A stretch of 64,000 nt of DNA from Druceiella hillmani (Eukaryota > Arthropoda > Insecta > Lepidoptera > Hepialidae), in assembly GCA_039881145.1 (NCBI GenBank), contig JAYKKI010000029.1, positions 27,837,501-27,901,500 on the forward strand, read 5' to 3'. A model generated the notes under the pieces. The model had not been told where the DNA came from. It ran no database searches and saw nothing but the letters and a program-made list of their open reading frames with translations. Made by a program: the position numbers and the translations under genes. Shown here in pieces: positions 44,410-57,520 of this stretch (the stretch's first letter is position 1; every line of letters starts with the position of its first letter).

Positions 44410-46534
44410 TATGTAATTATTATACGAACATTTGAAACTTAACATAATTTAATAATATAATTTATACTTTTTAATAATCATAACATAAATTGTAATAATA
44501 TAATTTTATTTTTTTTTCTATTGTTATTATGTTTTTATTGAGTGTGACATGCATCATCTATATTTCCTTGATATAATATTAATATTTTTATGGTGTACAG
44601 ATTATTAAATATTTTGCTTATTTAATATTTTAACATAATATAAAACCATAGAATTTGTCTGTTTGTATATTTATGTGTTTGTTTGAACATGTAAGATGAT
44701 ATGAAATAATATATAGTTCTTAATTCATCGAAATTGTACATTAGAATTACTAGAATTTAATTTCTTAAGAATAAAGAAATGTTTTTTAATGTAATTACAA
44801 TTTTTTTTTAAACTTATCTTTGTGTGACTTAGTGCCTTTGAAATCAAGTTTTAAAGGTCAAATTTATATGCTCCATAATTGCACACAAATTGCACCACAA
44901 ACTATGTAAATGGCGAAATCGTGACCTAATTTACATCTTTAAACCGCATAAAAATATGTTACATTCGACAAAGTAGTTTATATCGTTCTAAATATTATAC
45001 CGTTTAAAATTCTAAATTACATACTTTTCATAAATAGAGTTTGTTAATATATGCCTTATATAGATTTAAGTACATGAATTTATTTTGTAACATGAATTTT
45101 GAGTCACTGTGAAAAAAAAGTGTTAACCAACACTTTTTTTAACAAATACAGATTTTATTCACATGTTTAATCTTTGTGTTTTCAGAGTTCTGCATCTTAA
45201 AATGAAAAATAAAATCCATATAAGATAACTCGACCCTCGACGACCCGCTTTGACCGCGGCGGAACGTGTTCGTCCCCACAGGGAACGTGTTGAAGTTAGA
45301 ATATTTCACACTCTCTAGTACGCTCAAGACGTTACAGCCTACCCGTTTTTTGTTCTTACTCTTGTTCAATTTCCTGTCGGTTCTGTACTTTTATCGAAGG
45401 TAGATGCTCAGATTATATATTACATCACATACTCTTTGTTGCTATGACATATGCAATTATATTGGTATAAGTTATGTTCCCAATTTACTATTGAAAACAT
45501 TTTCGTTTGGCCGTCATTACTCTCATTAAATATAAAACATTGCGATATTTTCATTAAAATTGATTATTTACACATTAATTTCATACTCATAACGTTTTAT
45601 TTTATTCAGTGGCTACATTATATCTTTTGTAAACGAATTAAACTTCTTGATTTTTTCCAATTATTCATTCTTTGTGGATATACGAAGACAGTTTATAATG
45701 TGTGTCAACTTTAACCGGTATGAAACCAATATAATCAGAAAACGATAAAAAAAATTAGTGATTAGTGGCCTTAATGACAGGCAAACATTCACTGGTATTT
45801 AAATACATTCAATGTCTTCCAGACACTTGTTGAAACATGTACCCGTTAAACATTTAATTTATGTTAATATTGTTACAGTTAGATTTATAATTAAACTAAT
45901 TATTAGGGAAACTTAAGTTTATTATGAAATCGGTAGTGATATAATTAGACTATTATATCTCAAAATTCACACTTAGGTAGTGAAATATAATCTGTTCAAA
46001 AATTTATTTATTAGATAAAAAATTCATTTGAGAAAGATCAGCACTTAAATATTATCGTAATTAGCCCCGGATTAAGTGTACTAGATGTCCTAATTAATCC
46101 AATTTTTATCCCAAACCTTGCATCAATTATAATAATGAAATTTCGTTTTAAATAGAATCTTTAGCGTATATATTTTTAGTAAAGTATAAACGTCTACAGT
46201 CTTTTCGTAAAAGCACAAAAGAAATAATATTGTATCTGAATTATTTAAGAAAGAAGTGTGCTGCATACAGGCAACAATCTACGACGCTTCCGCCTATCAA
46301 GTAAACATCCATACAAGTTCACCTCTAATATATTTTCGTGCAAGCCTTATGATCGGCCCCCCATTTTTTACACATACATAGTAAATAACTCACTGAGCTA
46401 GCCAATGTGCATTATTTACGCGTAGAATCTACGGATAAACTAAAATATCGAGATGTTTTATACCTTATTCAACACCAACAGCTGGCATTACTACTCGATT
46501 AATCTGATGAAGCACTTTTGGGTTGCAAGTCGTT

Positions 46535-46535
<1 letters not shown>
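44410..46535. other. AT-rich stretch with one CpG-richer patch
   Basis: 45220-45370 holds CTCGACGACCCGCTTTGACC and a repeated GGAACGTGTT. A 76-codon minus frame (45139-45369) crosses it without a recognisable domain. Otherwise nothing. Confidence 0.4.
45113..45140. repeat. Short hairpin
   Basis: AAAAAAAGTGTT and AACACTTTTTTT pair around AACC. Confidence 0.7.

Positions 46536-46537
<2 letters not shown>

Positions 46538-46590
<53 letters not shown>
46538..46590. repeat. (TA)n microsatellite
   Basis: About 26 TA dinucleotides. Confidence 0.95.
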
Positions 46591-46592
<2 letters not shown>

Positions 46593-46594
46593 AA

Positions 46595-48290
46595 CGCATA
46601 AGCTATGATCCAATGAAAGTCATGGCAAAATTCATCCGAAAGTGTTGACGTGATGTGCGTTACCGAACAATTATTGTGTTATTTTGTGCAAAATTAATTA
46701 TTGTGCAAAAATCGAAAAATTATTGTGTTATTTTCTTAAAACCTATTATTGAGTCATGTTTCGTTGAAAAGTTAATATACGACTTTCTTGCCAGTTTAAT
46801 GAATATATATGGACAAAATGTACCCTCAGGCTTTGATTGTAGAATCTGAACGGAGTCGTATAACAATGTTCATTATCTGACCGTATAATTTGGCAAAAAA
46901 TTAATACATGTTATCCAATTTTTAAAATTTAATTTCAAAGGAAACCAAAAATAATGAGATCCACATGAAACCGGACGATAAATATAATTATCTACTATCG
47001 TTGTATGTACCATTACAAAAATAACAAGGTAGTTGAAATATCAAAGAATTCTCAAGGTAATCGAAAAAAAAATGCATGAAGCATTAACATTACGATAAAT
47101 TAATTTATTATCTATTATAATTCGCAAAAAATACCCGTTTTGTGACTACTTTTTACAACTGAATTTGTGACTATATGCGAGAGCAGCGAGTGAAGTTCCC
47201 GTCAACAGCTATCATTGGAAAATCATGGTCACTCACAAATTAGATGTTCTGAGCGCACGGATTTTCAAATGCACGTGCGTGGATTGATTATTTTTTTATT
47301 TCCTTTGCGAGGTTGAGAAGAATGAGAGTGCACTTATTTTCATATCTAACAGGATTTTGTTTCCAGAACTAGCGCCTAATTATTAAAAAATTCAAAATTG
47401 CATTGCGTTCATTCAAAGCTTTGAAGTCATATAAGAGTGAAATCATAAATAGCCCTTAAATAATATCTTCCTTGAGTTTACGTTCTATATTATCTCCCTC
47501 ATTTAAATTAAAGTTCTTAACTATTTAAAGCTTTATATCAGTTTACGATTCTAACAACCAAAGAGAATATTGCTATCAGATCTACATACGTACGGTTTCA
47601 CCATAGATATAATTACCATGTTCACTTAACTGCAAAGATATAGGTGTTTTAAAAATAAAAGTCGTTGTTTATGTTCATACAATTGATTTTTTGTTCAAGA
47701 AATATTTATTTAATACAACGGGCACAGTTGTAACGATTGGATATATATTCCATATTGCTGATCGCACATAAACAACATTGTTTCCCATACCACGGAAGGC
47801 TCATTAACAGCAGAAACCCTCTTCAAAAGCACAATCGTTCCAAAGGCAATGCCAATATACCTGAACGGACTCTGACAAAGGGTTAGGATTCCTATTATGA
47901 CGCGTTATCATTACACGAAGCTTTGTTAGAACAGTAGTGTTAGCTTACACCACGTAAGGAGAGGAAAGTTTTCGAAAAACATGCCATTAGATGGTTATAC
48001 GTTTCATTGGGATATATTTTAATTAAATTATTGTATTGCAAAGTATTAAATATTTAAGTAAATTTACATTTTAAGCCTATTATTAGAGTTACGTGTCCAT
48101 AAGATGGCACTAAAATATGGTACTAATATGAAATTTAAATAAAAAGTTTACAAGTCACGTATATAATTAAGTTATATTTACATACTTCCTTTAGCCTTTG
48201 ATGTTTACAAAATTGTATTATTTTTAAAAAACAGACCAAATATTTAAATGTACATTGCGCCGCTTTTGCGTGGTTGGTGCAACGAGGATT
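46595..48290. other. AT-rich stretch, no gene seen
   Basis: TTATTGTGTTATTTT and related short phrases repeat near 46668-46735. A less AT-rich stretch at 47740-47960 shows no recognisable frame. Confidence 0.45.
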
Positions 48291-48293
48291 TTG

Positions 48294-48339
48294 CTTGTTT
48301 GTAATGATAAAAAACGATTTTTTTATCATTACAAACAAG
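48294..48339. repeat. Perfect hairpin, 21-bp arms, 4-base loop
   Basis: CTTGTTTGTAATGATAAAAA begins the left arm, and its exact reverse complement ends the right arm at 48339. Confidence 0.9.
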
Positions 48340-48398
48340 AATATATATGGATTATGTAAACCTCAATATCGATATAAAAGTTTAACAACTAGTGTGGG

Positions 48399-48402
<4 letters not shown>

Positions 48403-48437
<35 letters not shown>

Positions 48438-48534
48438 GGAAGGGTCTACTTCGTTATCACGAAGCACATTTTCAAATAAAAAATCCAAAAACATATCAAA
48501 AGACGCACTCAAAACTAATGCATACTGCCTTACT

Positions 48535-48605
<71 letters not shown>
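48403..48605. repeat. Two (TA)n arrays around a 103-bp spacer
   Basis: TA arrays at 48403-48435 and 48539-48605 enclose a unique, less AT-rich block (CCGGAAGGGTCTACTTCG to CTGCCTTACTACAC). Confidence 0.9.
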
Positions 48606-48608
<3 letters not shown>

Positions 48609-49092
48609 GTTAAGCAAATTTAGTGTCAAACAAAAGAAAACACTTATATTGTTTGCGTTTTGATTGAATTATTTCATTATAGTTAGTATTACAAAGATGC
48701 CACCTCAGATAAAAAGTCGTATTTCTGATATTTCTACTTTAAAAAATATATGACTTTATTGTACACGCAACAATATTCTTTTTCAGGGAATTAGCCGCAA
48801 TAACAACGAAAATATATATTTCCACGCAAATATTTTTGAATAGTTAGGAAAAATTAAAATTACTACCAGAGTGTAATTTTCAATTATTTCAAATCACAAG
48901 TATTCATTAATTATAATATTATTAAAAATCGTACATATAATTGTGATTAAATACTAAAACTCTTTAATTATTGAGTCATTTTAAATTATTTTCTCTATAA
49001 ATTAAGGAAGAGGAAATTATAATTGGATTTAAGAAATTATAAGAGGAAATTATATACACAAATAAATATAAATGAAGAACAAAAAAAAGAAA

Positions 49093-49094
<2 letters not shown>

Positions 49095-49140
<46 letters not shown>
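49095..49140. repeat. (TA)n microsatellite
   Basis: About 23 TA dinucleotides. Confidence 0.95.
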
Positions 49141-49146
<6 letters not shown>

Positions 49147-49189
49147 TGTGAAAACAAATTACAAAAAACAAATTAAAAATAGGGTATGC

Positions 49190-49800
49190 TATTTTACATT
49201 GGTCTCAAAATTTTGTTATAATTTAGTAATTATCAAAATCCTTTTCAGATGATGCGTTAAGCGACAATGATAAAGCAAAATTACATAAATATACTCTGGC
49301 TATTTATAGTATCCCGCTTTTAAATATTGCTACTTAAATCGTATATTGTGTGCGGCGTTGATTGTCGGAAGACAGATTTCGTTACCTCGTTATTTCCGTC
49401 AACGATCTGTCGTCGTGTGGTCGATTTAATACTTTGTTGGCGATCAAATCTGAAAAAAACTACACTATCCGAACTTCGATCGCAGCTCTTTCGATTCTCC
49501 ATTTCAGCATTCCCCATTCTCCAGTTGATTTTTCCTTAAGGCCGGCTATTTGACATTATTATTAAGCCCCTAACTCCATTCACTAGTCCTTCAGAGACGG
49601 CAATATTCCGTCTGAACATCACTTGGGATTCGACGCCTATTATCGATTACAGAAAATCACCATAGTTATTGACGTATTTGGGAATTACGTCGTCTGGTGG
49701 TTTTCTACCTGTTATCTTCATTTGTTGTCGGAACAGTTCACATCGGATTGGCGATTTAAACCTATTTCAAATTACTACCATTTCCTTTTTTAGTGATTAC
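49190..49800 (-). pseudogene. PIF1/Helitron-type helicase fragment, inverted copy
   Basis: On the minus strand, DDVIPKYVNNYGDFL (about 49674) is followed by IGVESQVMFRRNIAVSEGLV and NGVRG near 49590-49640. This is the 'VMLxRNxDxxxGLVNGxxG' block of PIF1-like helicases. A 65-codon open frame (49320-49517) follows, ending in VFRQSTPHTIYDLSSNI, which aligns at DNA level with the tail of the plus-strand fragment at 54.8 kb. The noncoding flank AATTATCAAAATCCTTTTCA (about 49230) matches, inverted, the flank near 55000-55040. These helicases unwind DNA; Helitrons carry one behind a Rep nuclease. No Rep domain or Walker motif was found, so this is a terminal scrap. Confidence 0.65.
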
Positions 49801-49864
49801 ATTTACAGTTTCATATCAACAATAACCATTGTTCACTATGTGCTATTTGTATTTCATAGATAAG

Positions 49865-52800
49865 TTCAGCAAATTGTTTTAACGAAAGTAGCTGCTTTAT
49901 AATGAATTTAAGTGTAAAGGTCTTGTTAATGTTTGAATCAATATTTTGCTATCATTTTAAAATAACAGGAAAGAAAAAAGTAGTGGCAGATGGCTAGAGT
50001 AGCATATTTGATCATGAGGTAAAACATTGTTTATGCGTACATAACCTTATCAAAAATACTGCAATTTACTTAACCCGTAGACAATTGTCACAGATGTCCG
50101 AAATGTCCGCAAATGCCATAATGCACGTCTCGCCATCTTACATTTTTCTTTTAATAGAGATACATGAAAATCTGACTAAACAATTTTTATCTCATTTAAT
50201 TCCGTAAAATTCAAAATATAATTTAGCATGAAGTATACATTTACTATTGTTTACAAGAATCAAAATAAAATAAAAAACCAATCAAAACTATTATATGGTG
50301 AGTGTCTTTATGCTTATCTTGTAATCACATAAGAGTATCATGCTGCTAAATAATCCGGTATTTCCAATGCTGTATAAGAGGTCCACATGTGAACTCTATC
50401 TGTTAAATATACCATTTAAGTTAGCCGTCAAAATTCATCTCAACCAGTTGTCGTTTTTCTGTGACCTTAATTCAATTTCTATGAATTTCAAGTACTTGAA
50501 ACGGTAATTATTTTTTTAAATATGATTTAAATTTAAAAATAAATTAATTGTAAATAATTGTAAATTTAAATGCATTAATTTTTTATATTACTATAATAAA
50601 AATGTATATATGTTTCTAAGTATGTACACAAAGATTCTATTGCAAGATTTGTTACGTCGGTATAAATTTCAGTTAAGCTAAAAATAGCTTATTATCAGGT
50701 AATTTTGTTTTAACACAACTTACATTTAATTTTCATTATAATATTTTTGCTTTAGCGTAAGAAGCAAAAATAAAGCGTAACTTGTCTACCTATATTAACA
50801 CTTTTCTTTTTAAAACACAATATTAAAAATGCACATATGTTTTTAAGTACTAAACAAAGAGCCTATGGCAAAGTTTCAGTAGAACTTGGAAAGTCGGTAT
50901 TAATATCGTTGAACTTAAAAATGCCCTCGGTATAAGGGAATTTTGTTGTTATCACAATTTATAAACGAAAATGTTAGTTTTCTTATATTATAAGAGGATA
51001 TATATTTATGCTAATCCAGCGAAACTTACCTCCATGATTAGATGTATCTAGCATAAAATGTATCATTCTCACTAAATACATAACTATTCATTCTTACCTT
51101 ACATGGTAAGGTGGTTGAGAACATTTTGCCTACAAAATCATAATCTCTGGGGGAAAAAATAAAAGTACAAAGGACCTAAATTCTGGCCAATATTTTCTGT
51201 ATCAATATCAATATCTTCTTCTCAAAGTGGACATGGTACATTTATTCATATATATTTTCAAAAAATCTCCATTTTGACCAGGAATATCTTTTAACAGTTG
51301 TGTGTCATCTTTGTGTACTAACAACTTTTCTTACCGTGACAATAATAGAAAAATTAATTACTTTTTTCTTCAGATGACGATTTTGTTTAGATAGCGCTCT
51401 AATGTTTTTTTTGATGTGTGGTTGCTCGCAATGTGCAATTTTTGATTAGGTTTATTTCTATATATCGTGAAGATGATGTACTTCTCGTGCATCGCAATTT
51501 TTGAAACGTTTCACCAAACCCTGTCGCAAAGATTTCTTTGTTACCTTCTAAGCGACATTTGACGGTTAAACGTTGAAGTCGTATCTTTGGTTCTGGTATG
51601 GGTTTCTGAACATTATCACTTCTGTTATTTTTACTCAAAAGTAACTCAAATTAAGACGCAAATATATATCGTCAATATTTATCGGGTTACCAGAAATTGT
51701 AGGATTTAAACTGAAGAATACACGAACAATGGGGATACATTGAAAGGTTCGGTACACGGTTGTAAAAAATATAATCGTTAATATATTCTATTCAGTATAT
51801 TCAGTTGTGCAATTGTCAATAGATTTTAATTTGAAATAATATAATCCGTAATGTTGCCATCATTCGATTTTTTCCTTAAAAATTATAATCCGTTAATAAA
51901 TTAAATTTTATGTGATTACTGATTTTAAAGTAATGATGATAATGTTTAGAAGCGTACCTGTAAATATATTGAAGGGTTTGGAAAAATGTTTGGCCCTGCA
52001 CCAGGCAGTAAACAGGTTCTCAATGCAGTACTTCAATCAAAATATTTTGAACAAAGTTAACCGTGCTTCTTCGGTTCCCAATTTTTTAGGTACATCTGCT
52101 TCAAGATTTTCATTATTTGTAAATCTATGAGTAAAACATAGATAATCGATTCATTTAGGAAATAGGTGTTATATAAAAAATAAAACAAATTTCCCATGAT
52201 TTATCATATAGATTGAAGACATTTATGGAAATTGGATATGGAAATTAATATATAACTGTGGAAGTTTTTGACGAAGTACTTATTCAAGTAACTGAATAAG
52301 TACACCGTCATAAAACTATAAATTACATTCATAAAATACATTAAAAGTCGAAAGCGGTTTCATAATAAAAATTATTATATCTGAATATAATTCTGATAAT
52401 AAACATTTAGATCTCTGTAAAGATGAGAAGTCCGAAAAGTGATAAAATTGGAACAAATTTGAAGTATCTTATAATCCAAATCGACCTTATATTTTTCTGT
52501 TAAACAAACGTAAAATTAAAACAAATCGACATAGTAAGATATTTATGAATTTTCTTAATGACGTTGTATTCTTCACAACCTGTTTCTAATAGATACTTGA
52601 TTCTTTTTAAGAATCGTTTCCATTTAGTTATCTAAATTTCGTTTCAACAAAACTAAAGGCCCGGTAATCATAGATCATGTCAAATAGCAAACGAAAATAT
52701 AAAATAAATAATTTCATTTTTATGATAAAATTCACTGCACACTCTTGCGTATCTACAAAGAGATTAACGACTTACAATTTTTTTTTATTTCATTAGGATA

Positions 52801-54050
52801 AAAAAGTAATTCTAAAATATATATGTCGCTTATGATTATAGTAAAAAAATCATATTGTTTTAAACCTAAAATTTTTACGGAATGATAACCTGTATTTCAA
52901 AATAAATAACGGGAAATTTTAAATTGAAACAATCATTCATATGTTACGTACCTCTGAAATGTATTATTTAGCACTTTTCTATATGAAATCCTATCACCCT
53001 TATAGACACACATTTGAGCATTTTTGAGGATATTCTGAAAAATAATAATCATGAAAATTCAGTATCTGGTTTGAAATCAAGAATCTATCTGATAATGCGA
53101 CATAATTCGCGTAATATTATTTTGCAAGTATATTTATGGGAAGCGTTTTATTTAAAATAGGTATTTATTTTGGGGATAAAGAAAGGAAAATTATATAAAA
53201 TATTAAATAGGCATATTGTAAAATAATGTTACTTTTACGTTAAGAAAACTAAATTCTAAATTTTCAGGGTATATTCAAAAACACGATAAATATTTTATTT
53301 TGAAAATCAGTTCTCTCGAGACTCTATGAAGATTGATACTGAATAAATTTAAAATAATTACGTGATGTGCCCAGTAGGCAAGGAGAAGGACAGCGTGTAA
53401 TTTAATTTCCAAAAAGAGGCCTACAGAATATCCTTTCTCAAAATGAAGGTCTTCATCGTTGCTATGGAAAAATACATAATGAAGAGATACTGTCAGAATA
53501 TTATCCTACGTATGTATAATAACTATTACATTCTACCGTAACTTCTATGCGTATCATGGTTACTAGAATGGATTGAAATTAATTATATTAACTCGTGAAA
53601 CTAAAAACCACACTAGTATAAATTGACAATAACTTTTTTAATTACGAAAACTAAAGCTCATTATATATAGTGAGTGAAATTTTCGAACAATTATTTTCCG
53701 CTCACGTAAATAAGTTTTCATGCATGCCACCAAGTGTTCAATAATAGTATTATCTTGCTTCGTATTTTTCTCAACATAATTAAAAAACACACAAAATTTT
53801 CATTTTTCAGCATCAAAACTTCTTTGTAAAAGCATTTACTTAATTATTTTCTTCATTGACAAAATGTTTTTCTCATGAATTACTCGATTGAAAGTTAGGT
53901 AACTCAGATGTGAAGGTATATTAATTAAATCAGCTATTATAAGTACTTATAGCTTGAACATCTGAAAATGCGGTCTTTTCATTTTAACAATTTTACTAAA
54001 TTATCGGGCAATCCGAAAAAAATATTGTTGAATTTTATTGATTCATGATG
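49865..54050. other. AT-rich stretch with one diverged tandem duplication
   Basis: Nothing coding recognised. The frames at 51399-51638 (minus) and 51912-52130 (plus) have no visible domain. Confidence 0.45.
50580..50985 (+). repeat. Diverged tandem repeat, about 235-bp period
   Basis: AAAAATGTATATATGTTTCT then AAGTATGTACACAAAG near 50599 corresponds to AAAAATGCACATATGTTTTT then AAGTACTAAACAAAG near 50825, with later anchors GTCGGTAT and GGTAATTTTGTT / GGGAATTTTGTT. Confidence 0.55.
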
Positions 54051-54059
54051 CAATACAAA

Positions 54060-55060
54060 AAGTCTATTGAACTTTGAATCCGAACGGAATCCTAGTGCTT
54101 CGAAATTATAATTGCATACAAAACTAGAGCCGAAATTTGTAAAGTATATTTTCAATAGGAGATGAAAATTTTTCTCAGGAGGATATATATATAGAAGATG
54201 CCAACATAATAACGGCAAACAATTCTGGCACATCTATGAATACAACATAATTGGCGTCGAATCCCGAGTGATGCGATAGTTTCCAAATGCATAACATATG
54301 CATAAAATTTACACAGATTATATACAACGATAACACAAAACTAGAGCCGAAATTTGTAAAGTATATTTTCAGTAGGAGATAACAATGTTTCTCGAGAGGA
54401 TATATATAACACATGCCAACATGATAACGGTAAACAATCTTGGCACATCCGTGAATGCAACATAATTGGCGTCGAATCCCGAGTGGTGCGACAATATGGT
54501 TGCATGCCCATACATCCATTAAGTATTACGTTTCAAGCAGTAAGGGGTTATGGAGGTGTGGAGCGCCGTATGCTGCCTCTAATATTAGGCTGCGCGGTCA
54601 CAGGCCACAAACTACAGGGTACTACCCTCGAAAAAGCTACGATCGACCTGGACAAAAAAAGTTTGCAAAAGGCCAAATATATGTTGCACTAAGTCGTATC
54701 AGAAGTTTGGAGGGCGTAGTTTTATCCGATTTGGACAATCTGTCTTCCGACAATCAAACCCGCACTCAATATATGATTCAAGTAGCAAAATTTGAAAGGG
54801 GATATTACCTTTAAAGTCGTAAATAGCCAGAGTGATAATTCTCATGAGAATTCCAATAAGCCCAAACACGGCTAGGATTCAATGCTTTATTTCAAAGGTC
54901 CAGTGTCTACCTTCCGGCTTCTTCATCAGATCAGTTCGATCGTTCTTTCATTACAAATTAGAACCCTTTATTTAAATTTGCTTCATCATAGTCGCTTAAC
55001 GTATCGTCTGAAATGGATTTTGATAATTACTAAATTATAACTAAATTTTGAGCACAATGT
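54060..55060 (+). pseudogene. PIF1/Helitron-type helicase C-terminal remnant
   Basis: Reading from about 54440: IIGVESRVVRQYG, then ITFQAVRGYGGVERRMLPL, then CAVTGHKLQGTTLEKATIDL and, after a frameshift near 54660, AKGQIYVALSRIRSLEGVVL with SDLDN, ending with a TAA at 54812-54814. HKLQGTTLEKA and GQIYVALSRxRSLEG are motifs V and VI of PIF1-family helicases as found in Helitrons. The N-terminal ATP-binding part is absent. The upstream part is tandemly duplicated (about 54118-54285 and 54336-54500, both containing AACTAGAGCCGAAATTTGTA). The 3' flank to about 55060 is shared, inverted, with 49190-49320. Confidence 0.75.
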
Positions 55061-55349
55061 AAAATTTCATCTCCCATTTTTCCGCGCTTAGGGGTGGTAA
55101 TTAGTTTTCATAATATATAATTCTTTTTTTCTTTATATATATTTATTATTATGTATATTTTCTCATAGATACGTTACTAAAATATAAGTAAAATTTGATG
55201 CCATAAATGAATCTCCTGTTTAACCATCCTTAGGGATGCCAATTTTGCTTTTAATATATGTTTATTTATGTCTAAATCTTTGATACCTCATTGATACATT
55301 ATACAACTATTGAATACATTTGGCGTTAATTTTGTAGAAAGTCATTATT

Positions 55350-55567
55350 CACAATTAAATGAAACTACGTGATGTAGTATTATTTCTACTTTCTTTAAGT
55401 TCTTTTCCACGACCTAGGTTTCGTTGTTTTACAAAATTTTCAGGTGGGCTATTAGCAAAGATGATCTTTGCTAATAGCCCACCTGAAGATAATAGAAACC
55501 TAGGTCATGGTAAAGAACATAAAGAAAGTAGAAATAATACTACATCACGTAGTTTCATTTAATTGTG
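55350..55567. repeat. 218-bp near-perfect palindrome
   Basis: The outer arms read CACAATTAAATGAAACTACG and its complement CGTAGTTTCATTTAATTGTG. The centre is AGCAAAGATGATCTTTGCT, essentially loop-free. Arms of about 105 bp differ at a few bases plus about 15 bp present only in the left arm (near 55427-55440). It would form a cruciform or a long hairpin RNA. The 67-codon frame at 55359-55562 is a by-product of the palindrome. Confidence 0.9.
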
Positions 55568-55832
55568 GACATTATTCAACTATAATTTAAATTTTAGTCC
55601 AATTTCATCTCTTATTTTTTACCCTTATGGCAGGCATTTTTTCGTAATAAATTTAAATGGGACCAAACGAAAAGTATATCCACTCAAATAAAAAAAGAAT
55701 TTTCCAAATCCGTTAATAAAAGATAGTTCCGAGGTAACAAACATAAAAAAATATAGCCAACTTGAGAACCTCCTCCTCTTTTTCAAGTAGATTAAAAAAA
55801 GAAGCTTCTCAATACGTCTGTATTTTTTGTGT

Positions 55833-57015
55833 TAACTCATATCTCTGGTATTCCTCAACCAATTTGCATGATCCTCTTTCTTATTTGAAAGAATACACTC
55901 CAGGTATGGTCCCATACAAATTTGGTTAGAATATGACAATGAAAATTGAAGATATATCATCGAACTCCGTAACACTGAATAGCATAGTTGCTGTAAAAGA
56001 TTATCGACGATGTATGTTTTATGATAATCTTATAAGGCACGGTTAAGGATGACTTAAATTTACTTTATAGCATGGTGTAAATAAAGCCGGAAAGCGGTGA
56101 CGGGATCTTCACAGAACTTGTATTGATGCTTCAAGGAAGATATACGGGTAGTAGTAAATATATACGGGTACATACAATATAATTTCAACTTTTGGTCCAC
56201 AAATCTTGATGATGTAGGTGTACTGCCTACCTGTAGGTGTACCCTGAGAAGCAAAGATCTGCTATTTTTACATTAGTATTATAGATCTCAAGAAGTGGCT
56301 CTCTCATCTAATTTCGGTTTCCAGTCAGTCACTTCTCAATTCTGATGTTGTAGGAGTACTACCTGCCTAAACCATGAAACTTGCGGATTTGTTGTTTTTG
56401 AATTAGTATTGTGGGTTACAAGCAGAGAGTCTTCCACTAAACTTCGAGTTCCAACTCCTCAGTCTTGACGCTGTGGGGTATTGCCTACTAAGTATCCACC
56501 GTTAATAAATTATATGTTGGGTCTTAAGCAAATACGCTGCCACTGAATTCCAGGTTTCAACTCCTCAGTTCTGATGCAGTAGGTATACAGCCTGCCTGAA
56601 CTGTGAGGTTTGAGGAGCTGCTGTTTTTAAATTAGTACAGTGGTTTTCAAGCAGACACTCTATCATTACATTTCAGGTTTTTGCTCCTCGGTGCTCACAC
56701 TGCAGGGGGCGGCCTACTTAAATCATGACACCTAAGGACCTGCTATTTTTAAATAATTATTATTGGTCTCAAGCAGAAATCCTGCCAGTAAACTATGAAC
56801 TCCTAATCCTCAGCCTGACGCTGCTGATACGGCTTGTAATGTTTATGTTAACTCATATATCCGATGTAAATCAATCAACTGGTATGATTCTTTTTTTACA
56901 ATGGTCTCAGTGTAGTATTATATAAAAATTGTTAGAATTTAACCACGAAAATTGAAGGTATACCATAAAATCCTCAAAAATGTAGACCAAAATTGCCGTG
57001 AAGGATTTTGTTTGA
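55833..57015 (+). repeat. Composite repeat: 160-bp direct repeats around a 120-bp tandem array
   Basis: GTTAACTCATATCTCTGG...TGCATGATCC...GAAAATTGAAG (55835-55960) recurs as GTTAACTCATATATCCGATG...GTATGATTC...GAAAATTGAAG (56847-56960). Between them lie about six degenerate units of about 107-133 bp (56208-56835), marked by TGATGTTGTAGGAGTACTAC-like starts at about 56208, 56341, 56465, 56572, 56690 and 56815. Each continues with CTGCTATTTTTAAATTAGTA and CTCAAGCAGA. No coding frame is preserved. Confidence 0.75.
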
Positions 57016-57159
57016 TATAGGTTTAATTTAATTATAAAATATCTTAGGTTTTAGCACGACTCAGGTCGGCATAAATCTGTTTTTTAGCAAAGGGGGTGTC
57101 GGCGGGAATTTTTCACTTGAAGAGTAAACTCATTGAATATTGGATCATTTCATCTATGT

Positions 57160-57370
57160 TGATGTAAGCAAGAAAGTAAGAAAGTAAATAAGTAGGTAAG
57201 TATCTATCAGTTGTTGTAAAGGCATGAAACAACTAAGGTATTAGTTGGTATGTAGATAAGTAAGTAGGCAATAATTTTTAGTCAATTCGTGCATAAATTA
57301 ACGCACGAATTGACTAAAAATTATTACGTAGGTAGGTAGGTAAGTATAAGTAGGTATATACGAAGACATA
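57160..57370. repeat. Impure GTAG/GTAA microsatellite containing a hairpin
   Basis: AAGAAAGTAAGAAAGTAAAT, then AAGTAGGTAAG repeats, and GTAGGTAGGTAGGTAAG after the hairpin at 57270-57325. Confidence 0.75.
57270..57325. repeat. Perfect hairpin, 23-bp arms, 10-base loop
   Basis: The arms run AATAATTTTTAGTCAATTCG... and ...CGAATTGACTAAAAATTATT and are exact complements. Confidence 0.9.
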
Positions 57371-57520
57371 TACCGATCAGAACGTTCGTGGGCGGAAATG
57401 TAAAGTAAATTTATATAAAGGCTTGAAACACGAATTACGCTTAAGCCAAGAGGGAATGTGATTTATATCCCCGTATGTATATGTTTGTATGAACGCATGC
57501 ATGTATATATGTAGATATAC

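Noticed and set aside
54175..54519. 114-codon minus frame
   Set aside because: It is antisense to the helicase remnant and repeats internally only because of the local tandem duplication.
55359..55562. 67-codon frame
   Set aside because: It lies entirely in the palindrome, and its openness follows from the arms being complements.
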